A DNA stretch of 64,000 bases, taken from assembly GCF_019891175.1 (NCBI RefSeq), contig NZ_CP072600.1, positions 2,108,001-2,172,000 on the forward strand. The letters are read 5' to 3'. A program made the translations under genes and the position numbers. Below, piece by piece: positions 8,511 through 16,358 of this stretch; within the stretch, counting starts at the first letter, position 1; each line of letters opens with the position of its first letter. The notes under the pieces are model-generated. The model worked only from the letters and a program-made list of their open reading frames with translations. It had not been told where the DNA came from and searched no databases. The DNA is from Leptothermofonsia sichuanensis E412 (lineage in GTDB: Bacteria > Cyanobacteriota > Cyanobacteriia > Leptolyngbyales > Leptolyngbyaceae).

Positions 8511-8628
8511 CTAACCAGTTCTTCGTAAGGAAAACAACAAACCTAGAACATTACCAAATCGCTATCAGAATATCAGAATGGGAATTTATGGCAGGAGACG
8601 GGGGCCAGGGATCGGGAAGGAACGATGA

Positions 8629-8706
8629 CGTTGCTGAAAAGTGGGATGAATTGAAACGTCGTTTCAATTCATCCTGCACGTTTTTTATCCCCAGATTCAG
8701 CAATGC
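8629..8706. repeat. Dispersed hairpin repeat, family B, copy 2
   Basis: Outer inverted borders GTTGCTGAA / TTCAGCAA enclose a perfect inner hairpin at 8644-8674 with 14-base arms GGATGAATTGAAAC and their complement around GTC. The best-preserved copy in the window; related copies lie at 99-188 and 19267-19346. Confidence 0.85.
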
Positions 8707-8739
8707 CGGAAAGATGACGGGACCAGGCTTTGCCGTTGC

Positions 8740-9204
8740 TTACTTCTTCCCTTCCTGTTCCTTCTGGCTGATTTCTGCTTCTGCCCTAAACCGCTTCAAA
8801 TAGTCCCACCCCCGCTGGGGATAAACATCCCGGCCAATTTTTGCTGCAATCCAGCGGGCAACTTTGGGTCCAGACCAGTCACCGCCTTCAGCCGGTGGGT
8901 TCTTGAGTGCCTGCCAGAGTTCCTGCTGTTGTTCAGGTGTGAGGAGCGATCGCGGCGATGGCGGTCGTTTCTGGCTCCGGTTTTTGATCGCAGTCGGGCC
9001 TTCCCGATTATACCGGCGGACAATTTCTTTGGCGTAGTCGTAGTTCAACCCAACGACATGGGCAGCCTGCTTGATTGTCCACTGTTCGGCAACGAGATGA
9101 AGCAAATGCCATCGACGAGCTTCTGTAGTGTCCTGTGCTTGTCGATAAAGACGCTTGAGTTCTTCAGCCGTCAGGTGGGGAGTCAGGTGAGCTTTCGGTG
9201 GCAT
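8740..9204 (-). CDS. Winged helix-turn-helix protein, IS630-type transposase N-terminal part
   Basis: 154 residues resembling only the DNA-binding half of IS630/Tc1-type transposases. A first HTH (WTIKQAAHVVGLNYDYAKEIV) is followed by GPTAIKNRSQKRPPSP and a second winged-helix region ending QRGWDYLKRF. The frame then stops, and no DDE catalytic domain follows; the next 90 bases hold repeat B. Such stand-alone halves are frequent in cyanobacteria. It is either a remnant of a transposon or a domesticated DNA-binding protein. Confidence 0.7.
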   Translation of the reverse strand: MPPKAHLTPHLTAEELKRLYRQAQDTTEARRWHLLHLVAEQWTIKQAAHVVGLNYDYAKEIVRRYNREGPTAIKNRSQKRPPSPRSLLTPEQQQELWQALKNPPAEGGDWSGPKVARWIAAKIGRDVYPQRGWDYLKRFRAEAEISQKEQEGKK

Positions 9205-9384
9205 CCCTCAGGGGTCAGAAGGGGTAGAGAAGGAGAGGGGGAAGGGGAGAGGGGTTAGCGGGGACACGCTTCATTTATCAGGAGTTTTGAGTACCCTCCG
9301 GATAAAAGCGGGGGGTGTCAGATTTTTTGTGGCAATTTTGAAGCGGAGGTCGAGCCAATTCAAACAAACCGAAACCCAACATTC

Positions 9385-11565
9385 CTATGGACTCACCTCT
9401 CGCAAATAGCTGCCAGGGTTGAGGTCCTGGATGTGAGAGATGGGTACAGTCAGGGTGGAAGATGGGGCAGGTGTGAGGGACAGGCGATCAGAAAATGAAT
9501 CCCGCTTAGAGGCGATCGCCTCTGTCTCAACGGGTTGTAACACGCCAGCCTGTTTCTGCTGCTGCAACCGGGCATACTCGCCCATTTTCTCGCGGGCTTC
9601 GCTGTAAGCAGGAGTGCCTAAGGGAATCTGCTTCAGCAATTCCAGGGCGCTGGAGTAGTCCTGTTTGGTTGCCTGCTGGCTGGCTTTTTGCAGCAGATCA
9701 TCTGACCAGACAGAGAGCCGGTCAGTATACTCGGCTGTTTTTTCCTCAACTTTGGCATCTATTGAAGAGCCAGCCGGAATTTTTTCCAGGGACGCCAGGG
9801 CACTCAGGTAACTGCTTGCATTGGCCTGCCTTTCAGCCGTTTCTAACCAGGCTCTCAGGCGAATTTCTTGTTTTCTGGTGTACTCCTGGATTTTGTTTTT
9901 AGCCGTTGCATAGGCAGAGGTTTCTGGAGAAATCTGGCGCAGGTAGACTAAGGCACCTTCAAAATCACGCTTCATCGCCCGATTGTATGCCTCTTGCAGG
10001 AGTGCCGTTGCCCTGATTTCCCGCTTTTGAGCGTACTCACGAATTTTTTCCTGTGCCTGGGAGTAAACGGTTGTCCCTTCAGGAATCTGTTTGAGTGTGT
10101 CGAGGGCACGGGTGAAGTTTTTGGCGATCGCATCCCCATAGGCCTTCACCATCAACTGGGTTGCTTTGTCTTCCGCAATCCGATTCGCCTGCTGCACCAG
10201 ATCTGCCGTGCGCTCTTTCCAGTAAGCATTCTGGGGTAAAGCCTTTGCTTCCTGCAATACTGCCTGCCAATTGGACTGCTTCAGCGCCGCCTGCATTTTC
10301 TGGTAAACAGCCGTTGCCTCGCGCCAGTCCTGTTGCCAGGCATCGATCGCATCCCGCGCTGAGGTATAAGCCTGACTGGTAATGGGAATGGATTCTGCCA
10401 GACTGATTGCCTGTGGCAGTTTTCCTGACTGATATTGAGTTTTTGCCTGTTCTAAGACCTGGGGTCCCCGATCCGTCAGGTCTGGCGGACTCATGAGAAA
10501 AGCATAACCAACGCTGGTGGCTGTGACGACAGTCCCAATGCCTAACCCCACCATTAAAGCCATGCCCTGCCGTTCAGCAGGGGACAGCTTTTGGGAGGAC
10601 AAAGGGCTTTGGGCAACGGGATAAAGCACAGAACCCGGCTCTACCGCAACCGTTAAGGAAGCATCCCCCAATGACTCTGGAACAACGGACTGGGCAAATT
10701 CCTGCACCGCTTCTAAGGCTTCTCTGGCGGAGGCATAGCGCTGGTTGCAATCGGGATGAACCATCCGGTTCAGTAGGGCAATAAACTCTTCACGGGGATG
10801 CAATTCAGCTTTTTGGAGGGAAGTCTGCCAGGAAAATTCTCCCTGGGTTGACCCCGTCTGGAACAGGGAGGGGTGGGTGCCGGTCAGGGCATGAATGGCA
10901 ATCACCCCAATGGAATACACATCACTGGCAAGGCAGGGCATCCCCTGAAGTTGCTCTGGAGCCTGATATCCCTGATTGATAATCTCTGCGGGCGCAATTC
11001 CATACCCGTGCAGAGACAGCAACGACAGGTGAAGCTGCCGAATGCTATCAAACCCCACCAGTACAAATTTACCGTCGTGCATCCGTCGCACGAGATTTTC
11101 AGGTGTCAGGTTTCCATGCCGAATTCCCTGATTGTGGACGAATGACAATGGCTCCAGACACTCCAGCAACAATTGAACCACCTCATTCTCATCCCAGAAG
11201 CGGTCAGTCTGAAGTTCCAGACTGAGGGGATAACCACTGACAAACTCCTGTACCAGATAAAATCCCTCTTCATCTTCAAAGCAGGCTAACAGTTGGGGGA
11301 TCTGGTCATGGTCTGCCAGCTTCTCAAGAATGGCTGCCTCCCGGACAAACAGGTGGCGGATGGCATCTTGATATTCAGGTTCAACAGCAATCGGCCTGAC
11401 ATGCTGGATAATGCATTGGGGCTGGCTGGGACGACGAGTATCCTGTGCCAGATAGACCTGTCCCCAGTCTTCTGTACTCAATATCTGCACCACCCGGTAC
11501 CGCCCATCTAACAGTGCTTCCAGTTCCAGGTAGGTTGTCCCCTCACGCGATAGCAAGTTTGACAT
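9385..11565 (-). CDS. Membrane-anchored pseudokinase with C-terminal helical repeats
   Basis: 726 residues. Residues 20-290 have the fold pattern of a bacterial Ser/Thr kinase (RYRVVQIL, YQAPEQLQG, SDVYSIGVIAIHALTGTHPS). However, the VAIK lysine is replaced (CIIQHV, Gln54), HRDxKPEN reads HGNLTPEN (Asn152, Thr154), DFG reads GFD at 171-173, and the glycine loop is STEDWG. All catalytic positions I can place are changed. One membrane segment lies at about 336-358. The rest is several 60-residue alpha-helical repeats with ALxxLKQIPxGTxxYSxAxEKI, TPR-like and probably outside the membrane. A scaffold or sensor role is inference; phosphotransfer looks unlikely. No operon partner is apparent. Confidence 0.85.
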   Translation of the reverse strand: MSNLLSREGTTYLELEALLDGRYRVVQILSTEDWGQVYLAQDTRRPSQPQCIIQHVRPIAVEPEYQDAIRHLFVREAAILEKLADHDQIPQLLACFEDEEGFYLVQEFVSGYPLSLELQTDRFWDENEVVQLLLECLEPLSFVHNQGIRHGNLTPENLVRRMHDGKFVLVGFDSIRQLHLSLLSLHGYGIAPAEIINQGYQAPEQLQGMPCLASDVYSIGVIAIHALTGTHPSLFQTGSTQGEFSWQTSLQKAELHPREEFIALLNRMVHPDCNQRYASAREALEAVQEFAQSVVPESLGDASLTVAVEPGSVLYPVAQSPLSSQKLSPAERQGMALMVGLGIGTVVTATSVGYAFLMSPPDLTDRGPQVLEQAKTQYQSGKLPQAISLAESIPITSQAYTSARDAIDAWQQDWREATAVYQKMQAALKQSNWQAVLQEAKALPQNAYWKERTADLVQQANRIAEDKATQLMVKAYGDAIAKNFTRALDTLKQIPEGTTVYSQAQEKIREYAQKREIRATALLQEAYNRAMKRDFEGALVYLRQISPETSAYATAKNKIQEYTRKQEIRLRAWLETAERQANASSYLSALASLEKIPAGSSIDAKVEEKTAEYTDRLSVWSDDLLQKASQQATKQDYSSALELLKQIPLGTPAYSEAREKMGEYARLQQQKQAGVLQPVETEAIASKRDSFSDRLSLTPAPSSTLTVPISHIQDLNPGSYLREVSP

Positions 11566-11727
11566 GGGTTTTTCTTTCGGTATATGGCTTAACGGTTGAT
11601 AGAGTGCTCCTTAATCCCTCTTTCGCCACCCGTTACCAATCTCCGGATACCCCACCCAAGTTGAATTATTTAGTTTTCAGCGAAATTCATACCGATCATG
11701 TTCCTATCTGCCTAGAGCATGGGTTCA

Positions 11728-11802
11728 GAATTCCAAGAAATCGGATTTCTGGTGAGAAATTTAACAAAACCTGGGTAGCCAGTAGAAGAAATCCGATTTC
11801 TG
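11728..11802. repeat. Dispersed repeat, family F, copy 1
   Basis: Contains GAATTCCAAGAAATCGGATTTC and a second GAAATCCGATTTCTG, giving a palindromic structure. The first half matches, in inverted orientation, 15228-15268 (AAATCCGATTTCCTGGAATTC). Confidence 0.7.
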
Positions 11803-11900
11803 TACCGCCGGTCTAGCGCCATTTACGCTCGTTGTCAGGCTCCTGCTAACCGGGTTTGAACAGAACCTGTCTACCTGCCCAAAATGTGGGGCTGCCAGGG

Positions 11901-12002
11901 TAACCACAGAGGCACGGAGAACACAGAGCCATTCCTCTGTGCCCTCTGTGTCTCTGTGGTAAAACGCTAAGTTTTTCGGTTTATTTAATCGGCGATCATT
12001 AG
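11901..12002. repeat. Dispersed repeat, family D, copy 1 (CACAGAGGCACGGAG type)
   Basis: ACCACAGAGGCACGGAGAACA followed by its near complement CTCTGTGCCCTCTGTG forms a long hairpin. A tail GTTTATTTAATC with GATC nearby follows and is shared with the copy at 52275. Related copies are at 21398-21600, 26087-26166, 32052-32085 and 54370-54415. Confidence 0.8.
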
Positions 12003-12053
12003 AGTCAGCCGATCAGTTGTCGCCATGATTGTTTACTCCAGCAGGTTGCCCAA

Positions 12054-12938
12054 TTAATGCATTTTCTTGCGATAACCACCTGTTTTCCGTTCCAGAATCT
12101 CCTTCAATACCAGCGTGACCAGTGCCAGCAGTGCCAGCAATACCGCGGCTGAATAGGCCGCTTCTGTGTCATAGCTTTTGTAAGCTTCCTCCACAAACAG
12201 GGGTAAGCTTTGAGTCTTCCCGATAATGTTTCCAGATACGACTGAAACCGCCCCAAACTCACCCATTGCCCTGGCATTCGTCAACAGCACACCATAGAGC
12301 AAGCCCCAGCGAATATTGGGCACAGTCACTCGCCAGAAGGTTTGCCAGTAATTTGCTCCCAACGTGTAAGCAGCTTCCTCCTGATCCACCCCTTCTTCTT
12401 CCAGTACCGGGATTACCTCACGGGCAACAAAGGGCATACTGACAAACAGCGTTGCCAGTACCATTGCCGGAAAGGCAAACACAATTTGAATCCCCCGTTC
12501 TTGCAGGAAAGGACCAAACCACCCCTGCCGCCCATACAGCAGCACAATCATCAAACCAGCCACAACGGGTGAGATGGCAAAGGGGAGATCCACAATACTC
12601 AGAAGCAGAGTCCGTCCCCGAAACCGCTTGTTTGCCAGTGCCCAGGCAGTTGCCAGCCCGAAGATGACATTAATTGGGACGGCGATCGCTGCCAGCGCCA
12701 GGGTCATTCGGACCGCAGAAATAAAATTTGGCTCCGTCAGATTATGCAGAAAGGGACCAAGTCCCCGATGAAATGCAAAATAAAAGACATTGATGGCTGG
12801 AATGTAGAGCACCAGGCCCAAAAAGAGCACTGCAATTCCGATCAATACTACAGGTACCCAGCTCTTCTTTTCTACGGCAGGCTTTGGCGCAGGATTATCG
12901 GAGGTTTGCATTGAGGATTCAAGGGTGTTATCCGTCAT
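12054..12938 (-). CDS. cysW: Sulfate/thiosulfate ABC transporter permease CysW
   Basis: 294-residue inner-membrane permease with about six membrane segments and the BPD-transporter loop EEAAYTLGANYWQTFWRVTVPNIRWGL that docks the ATPase. Strong similarity to CysT in the same operon, and the pair order T-W is that of known sulfate transporters. Its start overlaps the cysT end by 11 bases, implying coupled translation. A hydrophilic N-terminal tail of about 25 residues precedes the first membrane segment. The ATPase gene cysA is not adjacent. Confidence 0.9.
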   Translation of the reverse strand: MTDNTLESSMQTSDNPAPKPAVEKKSWVPVVLIGIAVLFLGLVLYIPAINVFYFAFHRGLGPFLHNLTEPNFISAVRMTLALAAIAVPINVIFGLATAWALANKRFRGRTLLLSIVDLPFAISPVVAGLMIVLLYGRQGWFGPFLQERGIQIVFAFPAMVLATLFVSMPFVAREVIPVLEEEGVDQEEAAYTLGANYWQTFWRVTVPNIRWGLLYGVLLTNARAMGEFGAVSVVSGNIIGKTQSLPLFVEEAYKSYDTEAAYSAAVLLALLALVTLVLKEILERKTGGYRKKMH

Positions 12939-13797
12939 AGCGTTTCCCCCAGGCTTGAATAAAGTTAATCACCAACAACATGAGTAGGGAAATGATCAGT
13001 AGCACCATGCCAATCACCGTGGCACCGGTATAGTCATACTGCTCCAGCCGTTGAAAGATCAGAATTGGGGCAATCAAATCCCGAAACGGCGTGTTCGATG
13101 AAATGATCACCGTCGAGCCATATTCCCCAACGGCACGGGAGAAGCCCAAAGCAACCCCGGTCAGAATAGCTGGAAACAACGGGGGTAAAACCACCCGCCA
13201 GAACGTCTGCCAGGAGGAAGCGCCCAGACACCAGGCAGCCTCTTCAATTTCTCTTTCCATCTGCATCAAAACTGGCTGCACAGTCCGCACCACAAACGGT
13301 AGCGAAATAAACATCATCGCAATGCCAACCCCAATGCGGTTAAAGGCAAGCTTGATACCGAATGGAGCGAATAGAGACCCAATCCAGCCAGTTTCACTGT
13401 AAACCGTTGCCAGGGTTAAACCAGCGACCGCGGTTGGCAACGCAAAGGGAAGGTCGATGGTGGCATCGATAATTCGCTTGAAGGGAAAGTTATATCGCAC
13501 CAGCACCCAGGCAACCAGAACCCCAAATACCCCATCAATCGATGCCGCCATCAGAGAAGTGGTGAAAGTGACATCGTAAGTGGACAGCGCAATGGGACTG
13601 GTCGCAATCCGCCAAAATTCACCTGGACCCAACGTGCCTGACTTCACCAGCATGGCGGATACGGGAAGAAACAGCATGAAGAACAGGTAGCCCAGCATAA
13701 TTCGCCAGGTCCACGGCATGTGGATTACGGAGTGCAGGAAGACCTTCCATCGGGAAGCATCTGGGGGAACTGGTTGAATGGGAGGAGAAACCGTCAT
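12928..13797 (-). CDS. cysT: Sulfate/thiosulfate ABC transporter permease CysT
   Basis: 289 residues, about six membrane segments, with the EAA loop EEAAWCLGASSWQTFWRVVLPPLFPAIL. It forms the transport channel with CysW and receives sulfate from the binding protein encoded 74 bases upstream. The family assignment rests on sequence motifs and on the sbpA-cysT-cysW order. Confidence 0.9.
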   Translation of the reverse strand: MTVSPPIQPVPPDASRWKVFLHSVIHMPWTWRIMLGYLFFMLFLPVSAMLVKSGTLGPGEFWRIATSPIALSTYDVTFTTSLMAASIDGVFGVLVAWVLVRYNFPFKRIIDATIDLPFALPTAVAGLTLATVYSETGWIGSLFAPFGIKLAFNRIGVGIAMMFISLPFVVRTVQPVLMQMEREIEEAAWCLGASSWQTFWRVVLPPLFPAILTGVALGFSRAVGEYGSTVIISSNTPFRDLIAPILIFQRLEQYDYTGATVIGMVLLIISLLMLLVINFIQAWGKRYDG

Positions 13798-13871
13798 TGG
13801 CTTGAGCTTGAAAAAGAGTGTGGAAAAAGAGTGTGGTTGTCAGATTTGAAAACCGCTGTAATTCCTATTTC

Positions 13872-15014
13872 CTATCGTCCCAGTTGGGCGCGAATTTCGT
13901 CAAAAACGGCACCATCTTCAAAGAAGCGCTTTTGAGCTTTATCCCAGCCACCAAAGTCTTCCACACTGCCCAGCGTCTTGATCGGAGGATAGTTGAGTTC
14001 CTTCAGTTTGCCGGGATCATCCTCTAAGGGGCGGTAACCCAACTTGATAAACTCCTCCTGAGCTTCTGGAGTATAGAGGAATTTGACAAAGCCTTCCGCG
14101 ACTTCGCGGGTGCCATGCCTGTCTACATTTTTGTCCACTACAGCCACTGGGGTATCAATCGCAAAGTTAATTTCAGGCACAATATAGTCCAACTTTTCAC
14201 CCTTCTGCTTTGCCAGAATTACCTCGTTTTCGTAGTTCAGCAACGCATCTCCCTGTCCCTGCTTAATGAAGGCATCTGTGGACTCCCGTGCATCCTTCGA
14301 CAGAACCGCAACATTCTGATATGCCCGGGTGACAAAATTCTGTGCCTTAGCATCATCGCCCCCGGTTTTGAGAATGTAATCCCACAAAGCCAGAAAGTTC
14401 CAGCGCGCACCGCCAGAAGTCTTCGGGTCAGCCGTCACCCATTTGACATCGTCCCGCACCAGATCCTGAAAGGACCTGATATTTTTCGGGTTGCCTTCGC
14501 GAGTAATGATTGCCACAGTGGTTTTGCCAATCGTGCCATTGTGGGGTACGCGCTTCTGCCAGTCTTCGCTCACAAAACCGGCAGATACCAGTTTGTTGAC
14601 ATCCACACCTACGGCCAGGTGGACCACATCCGCTGGTAGACCATCAATAATGGCGCGGGTTTGAGACCCCGAACCGCCATAACTCTGACTGAATCTAACC
14701 TGTTGCCCGTGTTCTTGTTTCCAGTATTCCTGAAATTTTGGGATGATGACATTGTAGGCAGCTCTGGGAATTGCATATCCCACCAAAGTCAGCTCCACAT
14801 CCTGCTTCTGTGCCGATGCAGGACTGGCTCCCCCGGTCGGGCTGGCATCTGTAGCCGTATTGTTGCCAGGAGAGCAGGCAGCAACGGCTAAACTCAACGA
14901 GGCTCCCACCAGAAAGAGGGAAATGAAGCCTCTGGATGAATTTAACCGAAGCCCGATCGCCACCCATCCCATCGCACGCTTCCAGATCTTCCCGGCAGAC
15001 TGCCACAGTTTCAT
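13872..15014 (-). CDS. sbpA: Sulfate-binding lipoprotein
   Basis: 380-residue periplasmic binding protein that captures sulfate or thiosulfate for CysT/CysW. A signal peptide ends in a lipobox VAAC with Cys47, so it is probably membrane-tethered. Family motifs include LTLVGYAIPRAAYNVIIPKF, FSQSYGGSGSQTRAI and WNFLALWDY. The ATG at 15014 is preceded by GGAGG at proper spacing; the frame is open 31 codons further upstream, but that stretch contains the palindrome at 15035-15060 and is unlikely to be translated. Confidence 0.9.
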   Translation of the reverse strand: MKLWQSAGKIWKRAMGWVAIGLRLNSSRGFISLFLVGASLSLAVAACSPGNNTATDASPTGGASPASAQKQDVELTLVGYAIPRAAYNVIIPKFQEYWKQEHGQQVRFSQSYGGSGSQTRAIIDGLPADVVHLAVGVDVNKLVSAGFVSEDWQKRVPHNGTIGKTTVAIITREGNPKNIRSFQDLVRDDVKWVTADPKTSGGARWNFLALWDYILKTGGDDAKAQNFVTRAYQNVAVLSKDARESTDAFIKQGQGDALLNYENEVILAKQKGEKLDYIVPEINFAIDTPVAVVDKNVDRHGTREVAEGFVKFLYTPEAQEEFIKLGYRPLEDDPGKLKELNYPPIKTLGSVEDFGGWDKAQKRFFEDGAVFDEIRAQLGR

Positions 15015-15034
15015 GTCCTTGCCTCCGTTGATTC

Positions 15035-15060
15035 TACGGTATAACGGTAGGAATACCGTA
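15035..15060. promoter_or_regulatory. Palindromic operator-like site upstream of sbpA
   Basis: TACGGTAT and its exact complement ATACCGTA are separated by ten bases that themselves contain ACGGTA. The site lies 20-46 bases before the sbpA start codon, where a regulator of the sulfate operon could bind. The regulator is unknown; binding is inference. Confidence 0.45.
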
Positions 15061-15107
15061 TTTAATGCCTGACTTCCGATTCTACAGACCTGTGCAGTAA
15101 AAAGCAA

Positions 15108-15390
15108 GAAGAATCTTCACTATCTTGATCGATCTAGTGGATTTTTGAATGAGAATTGTGGATGCCATCAACCGGAAAAATTGTTCGCTCAGATCTCCAG
15201 CTTCTCGAAGAAGTTGGAGATCTTTATTGAATTTCTCACAAGAAATCCGATTTCCTGGAATTCTGATCTGGAGGGGTATCGTTCGGAGATGAAGCTTGAG
15301 CGGGGAGACGGGACAATGCCCTGGGTGCAGAACGGCACCGCAGCTCGCGGCAATCATTGCTGCCACTGGCAAGGGTTTGCCATCGCCCAA
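15108..15390. other. Spacer upstream of the sulfate operon with repeat F
   Basis: No gene seen. The stretch includes repeat F copy 2 and the presumed promoter of sbpA. Confidence 0.5.
15191..15268. repeat. Dispersed repeat, family F, copy 2
   Basis: A hairpin AGATCTCCA / TGGAGATCT (15191-15222) is followed by AATTTCTCACAAGAAATCCG and CTGGAATTC, the inverted match of 11728-11765. Confidence 0.7.
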
Positions 15391-15987
15391 CTAATCCATC
15401 TTTGCCTGTAAAATCTGGGATGCAGTCAGTTGTAACTCTGGAAAGAGCGCCGAGACAATCCGCTGCTCTCCCTTAAATACCGCCTCTTCATACAACCCCG
15501 CTACCCACGTCAGCACCATCACCTGCTCCGCCGCTGGATCGACTATCCAGTATTCCTGGATTTCCCGTGCCGCATACTCTGATCGCTTGTAACGATAATC
15601 CCGCTGCTCATTTTCGATGCCTGGTGACACCACTTCCACAACCAGTGCTGGCGGCGGCATGTCTGGTAGCAAAATACTTCTTGCCGCTCCCTGTAGTGCC
15701 GCTGCCGCTTCTTCCGTCAGCACCATCAGATCAGGAACCCGGACCGTTGCCCGATAGCCACTCACCGCGATTTCAGTTCTGATGCGGAAGCGATCGGGTC
15801 GCACAAAGCGACTCAGAGCAAACATCAGAATCACGACAATTAACCCATTAATGTCGCTCTCTGAAGGCATTTCCACCAGTTTTCCGCTGACTAATTCATA
15901 CCGAGTGTCCGTACCATCGTCGTAGGCCAGATAGTCTTCCAGAGTCAAATACTTTTGGATGGGCGTTGGGTTGGTGGCTTGAGTCAT
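15391..15987 (-). CDS. Uma2-family (DUF820) predicted endonuclease
   Basis: 198 residues with the PD-(D/E)XK-like pattern of the Uma2 family: LEDYLAYDDGTDTRYELVSGKLVEM, a VRVPDLMVL strand with the acidic residue, and PALVVEVVSP followed by RYKRSEYAAREIQEYWIVD. The family is greatly expanded in cyanobacteria; its biological role is not established. The ATG at 15987 (MTQATNP) is chosen because upstream codons do not look like this family's N-terminus. Confidence 0.85.
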   Translation of the reverse strand: MTQATNPTPIQKYLTLEDYLAYDDGTDTRYELVSGKLVEMPSESDINGLIVVILMFALSRFVRPDRFRIRTEIAVSGYRATVRVPDLMVLTEEAAAALQGAARSILLPDMPPPALVVEVVSPGIENEQRDYRYKRSEYAAREIQEYWIVDPAAEQVMVLTWVAGLYEEAVFKGEQRIVSALFPELQLTASQILQAKMD

Positions 15988-16100
15988 GGGTAAGCCCTGG
16001 AATGATGCTATGACTATTCTGACATCCTCGATCAAGGAATTGAGAAAGGCACAAGGATGAAACTGCGCCCATCGTCTCTGCGATGCCAACCATGCCTCTA

Positions 16101-16169
16101 AAAGGCTATCCGAAAACTTTCTGAGTCTGGTATCAGCTCTGGTAGTTTTCGGCTTTTCGGATAGGCTTT
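16101..16169. repeat. Imperfect inverted repeat of 16-base arms (MITE-like)
   Basis: AAAGGCTATCCGAAAA at 16101-16116 and TTTTCGGATAGGCTTT at 16154-16169 pair at 15 of 16 positions. The 69-bp unit truncates the coding-like remnant described next, as expected for a small inserted element. Confidence 0.6.
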
Positions 16170-16318
16170 AAATCCGACTGGCTGGCAAAGTCCAACAATG
16201 CTCCTGCCAACGTTTCCAGTTGAGTCAGGGAGAGGGGGTTGATTTGCATTCTGAACAGAGAATCAGCGATCGCTCCCCCCGTCCCAACCCGCATTTCGTC
16301 TTCCAGACTGGGATTTTG
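16133..16318 (-). pseudogene. Remnant of a DUF4351-type C-terminal domain
   Basis: Reading leftward from about 16318 gives a short frame containing INPLSLTQLETLAGALLDFA and then SDLKPIRK. This resembles the C-terminal DUF4351 domain (LxLEQLExLGEALLDF) that ends many cyanobacterial Rpn/PD-(D/E)XK transposase-related proteins. There is no start codon or upstream domain, and the end runs into the inverted repeat at 16154. It is a decayed fragment. Confidence 0.55.
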
Positions 16319-16358
16319 AAGTCAAAAGGTCGAAGTTCCAGCGTCTGAACTCAGACTC

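Larger units (their letters stand above)
7698..8555 (-). mobile_element. IS1-family insertion sequence, apparently complete
   Basis: About 858 bp with imperfect terminal inverted repeats whose shared core is TGTTCTAGxxTTGTTGTTTT (7703-7722 and complement of 8531-8550). Two overlapping leftward frames encode an InsA-like and an InsB-like protein joined by a frameshift at an A9 run. I do not see an 8-9 bp target duplication, so the exact ends are approximate. Confidence 0.85.
11566..12053. other. Gene-free spacer carrying repeats F and D
   Basis: Between the pseudokinase start and the cysW end I see no gene. The stretch holds repeat F copy 1 (11728-11802) and repeat D copy 1 (11901-12002). Short open frames here are translations of these repeats. 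Confidence 0.6.

Noticed and set aside
7698-9204. Composite transposon formed by the IS1 element and the HTH gene
   Set aside because: The elements belong to different families and only one IS1 copy is present, so no paired ends enclose a cargo.
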